A stretch of 64,000 nucleotides of DNA from an uncultured Clostridia bacterium (GTDB taxonomy: Bacteria; Bacillota; Clostridia; TANB77; UBA1234). The notes under the pieces are model-generated. The model saw only the letters and a list, made by a program, of their open reading frames with translations, did no database searches and had not been told where the DNA came from. Positions 36,501-45,500 of this stretch are shown here, in pieces; the stretch's first letter is position 1, and each line of letters begins with the position of its first letter. The translations under genes and the position numbers were made by a program. The stretch covers positions 124,001 through 188,000 of the forward strand of contig CAKPEV010000002.1 of assembly GCA_934149405.1 (NCBI GenBank), given 5' to 3'.

Positions 36501-39500
36501 CTGATTGCAGTGGCTTAACAAGTTTGGATGTAAGTGGATTTGACACATCAAAGGTAACAGATATGTCAGAAATGTTTTCTTATTGTAGCAACCTAACGAG
36601 CTTGGATGTAAGTAAGTTTAATACATCAAATGTAACTACTATGTCAGGTATGTTTTCTTCTTGTAGCAACCTAACGAGCTTGGATGTAAGAGGATTTGAT
36701 ACATCAAAGGTAACGAATATGCGATATATGTTTTATCGTTGTAGCAACCTAACGAGCTTGGATGTAAGTGGATTTAACACATCAAATGTAACAGATATGT
36801 CAAGGATGTTTTATTATTGTAGCAACTTAACGAGCTTGGATGTAAGCGGATTTGACACATCAAAAGTAACCAATATGTCAGATATGTTTTATTATTGTAG
36901 CAAACTAACGAGCTTGGATGTAAGCGGATTTGATACATCAAAAGTAACAAATTTGTCAATGATGTTTGATAATTGTAGCAAACTAACGAGCTTGGATGTA
37001 AGCGGATTTGATACATCAAAAGTAACAAATTTGTCAATGATGTTTGGTAATTGTAGCAAACTAACGAGCTTGGATGTAAGCAAATTTAATACATCAAAGG
37101 TAACAGATATGTTAAATATGTTTTATAATTGTACCAACCTAAAGTCTCTTCAACTTAGCAACAAATTTAAAATACCTACATCAAAAAACGGCGGTATGTT
37201 TACTAACACACCAACCCTAAAATCCATAATACTAGTAGACAACGAGCCTTTAGCATCACAATTCACACCAGTTAAATCTCAGCTAACTGGCAAGACAATT
37301 TACGTGCCAAGTAAATCTGATGAAACAGCTTACGAGACATCTTGGGTTGCAGATTTCACAGCAGATAGAATTCATCCAATCCTAGAATTAGTAGGCGATG
37401 AGAATGTGACAATAAAAGCAGGTGAAACATACACCGATGCAGGTTATACAGTAGCAGGATTTGATAAAACAAATTCAGGAGATTACACAGTATATGGTTA
37501 CAACGTAACAACAAGCGGAGAAGTAAACACAACGGTTGTTGGAACATATAAAATTGACTATACATTAACAAGAACATATACCAACGCAGGCGTGGCACAA
37601 ACAGACACATTAATGAGTGTAGAAAGAACAGTAACAGTAGAAGTAAACGAAAAAGCTAAGATGATAACAGAATGGACAATACCATCTGCTAACACAACAA
37701 TAAAATTGCCAGTACAAGGCACAGGCTTAAACATCACAGTAGATTGGGGCGATGGCTCATCAGAGCAAACAGTAACAACAAAATTTCCAACACATACATA
37801 TGCTACGGCAGGAACATACGAGATAAAAGTATGGGGAACATGTCCAATGTGGGGATATGCAAGTGAATGGAGCATAAGCACATCAAGCAATTATTATACA
37901 TATACACAGTATTTAACCAAAGTAAAACAATTTGGTGAACTAAGTGCAACACAGTATGGATTTGCACAGTGTAACAAATTGACGGAAGTATCTGGAGATA
38001 ACTTAGTAACAGAAAAAACATTTAAAAATGTAACAAATATGTCATACATGTTTTATTATTGCAATAAATTAACAGCTTTGGATGTAAGTGGTTTTAATAC
38101 ATTAAATGTAACAAATATGTCAAATATGTTTTGTTATTGTAGTAATTTAACAGCTTTGGATGTAAGTGCTTTTAACACATCGAATGTAACAAATATGTCT
38201 AATATGTTTTCTGACTGTACTAGATTGACAAGTTTGAATCTAATGCAATTTGACACCTCAAAAGTAACAAACATGGTATTTATGTTTGATGGTTGCAGTA
38301 GTTTAACAAGTTTGGATTTAAGTGGATTTGATACATCAAAAGTAACAGATATGTCATATATGTTTGGTGCATGTATTAGATTGACAAATTTAGATGTAAG
38401 CAAATTAGATACATCGAAAGTGACAAACATGAAAGGAATGTTTTCTGCTTGTAGAATTTTAACAAGTCTAGAAATAAGTAACTTTGACACGTCAAGTGTG
38501 GAAAATATGTCTTATATGTTTTATGGCTGTAGCAACTTAATAACTTTAGACTTAAGTGCTTTTAACACATCGAATGTAACAAATATGTCTAATATGTTTT
38601 CTGACTGTACTAGATTGACAAGTTTGAATCTAATGCAATTTGACACCTCAAAAGTAACAAACATGGTATTTATGTTTGATGGTTGCAGTAGTTTAACAAG
38701 TTTGGATTTAAGTGGTTTTAATACATCGCAAGTAAAAAATATGTCAAATATGTTTTGTGACTGTAGTAGCCTAACAAGTCTAAATGTAAGCAACTTTGAT
38801 ACATCGAATGTAACAAATATGTCAACTATGTTTTATAATTGCAGTAGCTTAACAAGTTTGAATGTAACTGGCTTTAATACATCAAAAATAACAAATATGT
38901 ATCAAATGTTTTATGGCTGTAGCAACTTAACAACTTTAGATTTAAGTACCTTTGATACATCGAATGTAACAACTATGTACAGAATGTTCTATAGTTGCAG
39001 TAGCTTAACTAATTTGGGTGTAAGCAACTTTAACACATCAAATGTAACAAATATGTATGAAATGTTTTGTAGTTGTAGCGATTTAGTAATTCTAGACATA
39101 GGCGCCTTTGATACATCGAATGTAACAGATATGGGATATATGTTTTCTAATTGCAGTGGCTTAACTAGTTTAGATTTGAGTAACTTTAACACATCAAGTG
39201 TAACAGATATGAGATATATGTTTGAAAAATGTGGCAACCTTAAGTCTCTTCAACTAAGCAACAAATTTAAAATACCTACATCACGTAACGCAAATATGTT
39301 TACTAACACACCAAGCCTAAAGTCTATTATATTGATAGACACTGAACCTTTGGCATCGCAATTTACACCAGTTAAATCTCAGCTAACTGGCAAGACATTT
39401 TACGTACCAAGTAAATCTGCTGAAACAGCTTACGAGACATCTTGGGTTGCAGATTTCACAGCAGATAGAATTCAGCCAATACTTGAATTAGTAGGCGATG

Positions 39501-42500
39501 AGAATGTGACAATAAAAGCAGGTGAAACATACACCGATGCAGGCTATACAGTAGCAGGATTTGACAAAACAAATTCAGGAGATTATACAGTATATGGTTA
39601 CAACGTAACAACAAGCGGAGAAGTAAACACAGCCGTTGCTGGAACATACAAGATAGAATATATCTTAACAAGAACATACGACAACGCAGGCGTGGCACAA
39701 ACAGACACATTAATGAGTGTAGAAAGAACAGTAACAGTAGAAGTAAACGAAAAAGCTAAGATGATAACAGAATGGACAATACCATCTGCAAACACAGAAA
39801 TAAAGTTACCAGTACAAGGCACAGGGTTAAACATAACAGTAGATTGGGGCGATGGTTCTGCAGAGCAAACAGTAACAACATCATTCCCAACACATACTTA
39901 TGCAACAGCAGGAACATACGAAATAAAAGTATGGGGAACATGTCCACAATGGGGATATGCAGGTGTTACTAGTGTAACAGCAACTAAAAATAGCGATTAT
40001 TACACATATACACAATACTTAACTAAAGTAAAACAATTTGGTGAATTAGGAGCTCAACAATATGGATTTGCACAATGTAAAAACTTAACCGAAGTATCTG
40101 GTGATAATTTGGTAACAAGCAAAACATTTGAAAATGTAACAGATATGTCAGGTATGTTTTATAATTGCGAAGGCTTAATAAACCTAGATTTAAGTAACTT
40201 TGACACGAGCAAAGTAACAAGTATGAGTAGGATGTTTGATGGCTGCAGTAGCTTAACAAACCTAGATTTAAGTAACTTTGACACGAGCCAAGTAACAAGT
40301 ATGTATCAGATGTTTTATGTTTGCAGTAGCTTGACAAACCTAGATTTAAGCGGATTTAACACGAGCAAAGTGACAAATATGGGAGATATGTTTTATCACT
40401 GTAGTAGCTTAACAAACCTAGATGTAAGTAACTTTGACACGAGTAATGTAACATATATGGGAGATATGTTTTATCACTGCAGTAGCTTAACAAACCTGGA
40501 TGTAAGCAGATTTGAGACGAGCAAAGTAACAAATATGGGGGTAATGTTTGCTAACTGCAGTAGCTTAACAAACCTAGATGTAAGCGGATTTAACACGAGC
40601 AAAGTAACAGAGATGGGGTTAATGTTTGCTGATTGCAGTAGCTTAACAAACCTAGATGTAAGTAACTTTGACACGAGTAATGTAACATATATGGAGAGTA
40701 TGTTTAGAAATTGTAGCAAACTAACAAACCTAGATGTAAGCAGATTTAACACGAGCCAAGTAACAGATATGATTAGTATGTTTGATGGTTGTAGTAGCTT
40801 AACAAACTTAGATGTAAGCGGATTTGACACGAGCAAAGTAACAGAGATGGGTTTAATGTTTGCTGGCTGCAGTAGCTTAACAAACTTAGATGTAAGCGGA
40901 TTTGAGACGAGCAAAGTAACAAGTATGAGTGGGATGTTTGCTGGCTGCAGTAGCTTAACAAACTTAGATGTAAGCGGTTTTGATACGAGCAAAGTAACAA
41001 GTATGAATGGGATGTTTGCTGGCTGTAGTAGCTTAACAAACATAGATGTAAGTAGTTTTAATACAAGCAATGTAACAGAAATGATGAGTATATTTTATGA
41101 TTGTACCAACCTAAAATCATTACAACTAAGCAATAAGTTTAAAATACCTACAACCAATATCAGCGATATGTTCACTAACACTACAAACTTAAACTCAATC
41201 ATCCTAATAGACAGCACACCTCTTGCAGGTCAATTTACAAACATTAAAGACCAACTAGACGGCAAGACAATATATGTGCCAAACAAAGTTGCTGAGATCG
41301 CATATGAAGAATCGTGGTCAGGAGATTTTAGTGGAGACAGAATTAAGCCAATTCTAGAATTAGTGGGCAAAGAAAATATCACATTAAATGTTGGTAATAC
41401 GTACACAGATGCAGGTTACACAGTAGCAGGATTTGACAAAACAAATTCAGGAGATTACACCGTATACGGCTACAACGTAACAACAAGCGGAGAAGCAAAC
41501 ACAGCAGTTGCTGGCAAATACACAATAGAATACATCTTAACAAGAACATACAACAATGGTACAGGAACAGTAACTGAAGAAGTAATGAGAGAAGCAAGAA
41601 CAGTAGACGTAGTAGACACAGCATCGTACATGATAACAGAATGGACAATACCATCTGCTAACACAGAAATAAAACTACCAGTGCAAGGAACAGGCTTAAA
41701 TGTTAGAGTTGATTGGGGAGATGGTTCTGCAGAACAAACAGTAACAACATCATTCCCAACACATACTTATGCAACAGCAGGAACATATGAAATAAAAGTA
41801 TGGGGCACATGTCCAAGGTGGGGATATTCGAGTTATAGTTCAGTAAGTACAACAAGTAACTATTACACATATACTAAGTATTTAACAAAAGTAAAACAAT
41901 TTGGAGAGCTAAATACAACCAGATATGGATTTGCACAATGTACAAGTTTAACAGAAGTGAGTGGTGAAAACTTAGTAACGAGTAAAACCTTTGAAAATGT
42001 AACGGCTATGGCATATATGTTCTATAATTGTAGCAAACTAACAAACCTAGATGTAAGTAACTTTGACACGAGCAATGTGACAAATATGAGATATATGTTT
42101 GATAATTGCAGTAGCGTAACAAACCTAGATGTAAGTAACTTTGACACGACCAAAGTGACAAATATGAGGTGGATGTTTGCTAATTGCAGTAGCGTAACAA
42201 ACCTAGATGTAAGTAACTTTGACACGAGCAAAGTAACAGATATGAGTTGTATGTTTTATAATTGCAGTAGCTTAACAAACCTAGATGTAAGCAGATTTAA
42301 CACGAGCAAAGTGACATATATGGGTTTGATGTTTGCTTATTGCAGTAGCGTAACAAACCTAGATGTAAGCAGATTTGACACGAGCAAAGTGACAGATATG
42401 CAGGCTATGTTTGGTGAGTGTAACAACTTAACAAGTCTAGATGTAAGTAATTTTGACACAAGCAATGTGACAGATATGAGTAGTATGTTTTCTCATTGCA

Positions 42501-45500
42501 GTAGCGTAACAAACCTAGATGTAAGTAACTTTGACACGAGCAAAGTAACAGATATGAGTGATATGTTTGCTGGTTGCAGTAGCGTAACAAACCTAGATGT
42601 AAGCAATTTTAATACAAGTAATGTAACAAGTATGAGTAGTATGTTTTCTCATTGCAGTAGCGTAACAAACCTAGATGTAAGTAACTTTGACACGAGCAAT
42701 GTGACAAATATGAGATATATGTTTGATAATTGCAGTAGCGTAACAAACCTAGATGTAAGTAACTTTGACACAACCAAAGTGACAAATATGAAGTGGATGT
42801 TTAGAGCTTGTAGCAAACTAACAAACCTAGATGTAAGTAACTTTGACACGAGCAAAGTAACAGATATGAGTGATATGTTTTATAATTGCAGTAGCTTAAC
42901 AAACCTAGATGTAAGCGGATTTGACACGAGCAAGGTAACAAGAATGTATACTATGTTTTTAAATTGCAGTAGCTTAACAAACCTAGATGTAAGCAGATTT
43001 GACACGAGCAAAGTAACAGATATGAGGGTGATGTTTTATAATTGTACCAACTTAAAATCTTTACAAATAAGCAATAAGTTTAAAATACCTACAACCAATA
43101 TCAGCGATATGTTTACTAACACTACAAACTTAAACTCAATAATCCTAGTCGACACCACACCTCTTGCAAATCAATTTACAAATGTAAAAGACCAATTAAA
43201 CGGCAAGACATTTTATGTACCAAGCAAAGTTGCTGAGACAGTATATGAAGAATCGTGGTCAGGAGATTTTAGTGGCGACAGAATTCAGCCAATATTAGAA
43301 TTACTAGGCAAAGAAAACATAACATTAAACGTTGGTGAAACATACACCGATGCAGGGTACACAGTAGCAGGATTTGACAAAACAAATTCAGGAGATTACA
43401 CAGTATATGGCTACAACGTAACAACAAGCGGAGATGTAAACACAGCAGTTGCTGGCAAGTACACAATAGAATACATTTTAACAAGAACATACAACAATGG
43501 TACAGAAACAGTAACTGAAGAAGTGATGAGAGAGATAAGAACAGTAGACGTAGTAGACACAGCATCGTACATGATAACCGAATGGAATGTATCAGGCGAT
43601 GCAGGATTAACAATAACACTACCAGTTAGCGGCACAGGATTAAACATCACAGTAGATTGGGGAGATGGAACAGAATCAGAAGTAATAACAACAGCATTCC
43701 CAACGCACACATATGCTACAACTGGAATATATGAAATATCTGTATTGGGAAATTGTCCGGTTTGGGGACATTTAAGTGCAGGAAAAATAACCGATGAAGA
43801 ATATAGCACATATATCAAGTACTTAACCAAGGTAAAACAGTTTGGTGAGTTAAATGCAAAACGATATGGTTTTACAGATTGTGAAAATCTAACAGAAGTA
43901 AAAGGTGCAACAACAAAAACAACACAGAATTTAGAGAGATTAGAGTATATGTTTAATAGTTGTACTTCTTTAACCAGTGTAGATTTGACAAATTTTAAAA
44001 CTGAGAACATAGAAAGCTTTAGAGGAATGTTTTTAGGTTGTAAAGTGTTAACAAATCTTAATATAAGTGATATAAGAACAAATAGTGCAAAATATATGGA
44101 CAGAATGTTCGAAAGTTGTGAAAGTTTATCAAGTATAGATTTGAGTAATTTTATTACTGATAATGTAAGTATAATGTCTAGAATGTTTTTTGACTGTAAA
44201 AATATATCTACATTAGATTTAAGTTCTTTCAATACAAGCAATGTAGAAAAAATGGATTCGATGTTCGGAGGTTGTACAGAATTAAATGAAATTAAATTTG
44301 GAAACAACTTTAATACAAATAAAGTTACAGCGATGGAAAGTATGTTTAGTGGTTGCAGAAAGCTAAAAATATTAGATTTGACAGGCTTTGACACAAGTAA
44401 TGTAACGAATATGAGAAGTATGTTCAATTCATGTGTTGCATTAAAGAATTTGAATGTAACTAACTTTGATACGAGCAAAGTGACAGACTTTTCGTCCATG
44501 TTCTATAATATGTTAAATATAGAAACACTCGATATTAGCAATTTTGATACAAGAAATGGTGACACGCTAAATATGTTTGTTCATGCAAGTAAACTAAAAA
44601 GCATTCAAATAGGAGAAAACTTTGTAGTTCCAGAAGCAACAACAGAAGTATTCCAAAATTGTAGTTCATTAACTGCAGTCATCACAACAAGTACAATACC
44701 AGTAGAAAATCAATTCAAAGGTATGCTTCCATCTACAGCAACGTTATACGTCCCAAATGGAAGTGAAGATGCATACAAGACTACATTAAGTGGAGATACT
44801 GATGAAGCTAAGATTAAACCAATTCTTGAACAAATTGGTAAAGAAAACATCACATTAAGAGTTGGGGAAACATATACAGAGCAAGGTTACACAGTAGCAG
44901 GATTCACAGAGGCGGATTCTGATGCATATACAGCATATGGATATGGAGTAACTCAAGACGGCACAGTAGATACGACACAAGAAGGAAATTACAAGATAAC
45001 ATATACATTGAATAAAGATGAAGAAAAAGTGGCAGATACAGTAAGAAATGTAGATGTGGTAGATAAATCTAAGTATATGATAACAGAATGGAACGTATCA
45101 GGCGATGCAGGATTAACAATTAAATTGCCAGCACAAGGAATAGGATTAAATATAACAGTTGACTGGGGTGATGGTTCGGATACAGAAACCTTTACAACAG
45201 CATTCCCAACACATACATATGCTACAACTGGAATATATGAAATATCTGTATTAGGCAATTGTCCAGTTTGGGGAAAGTATTCGGGCAATGTGCCAACCGA
45301 AGGTAATGATTATTATACATATGCACAATATCTAAGTAAAGTAATTCAATTTGGAGAGTTAAATGCGACTTACTATGGATTTACATGGTGTACAAATTTA
45401 ACTGATGTGAAGGGGGCAACAGTAAATTCAACTAAGAATGTAACAGATATGTCATTTATGTTTGCACGTTGTGATAATTTAACTAACTTGGACACAAGCA

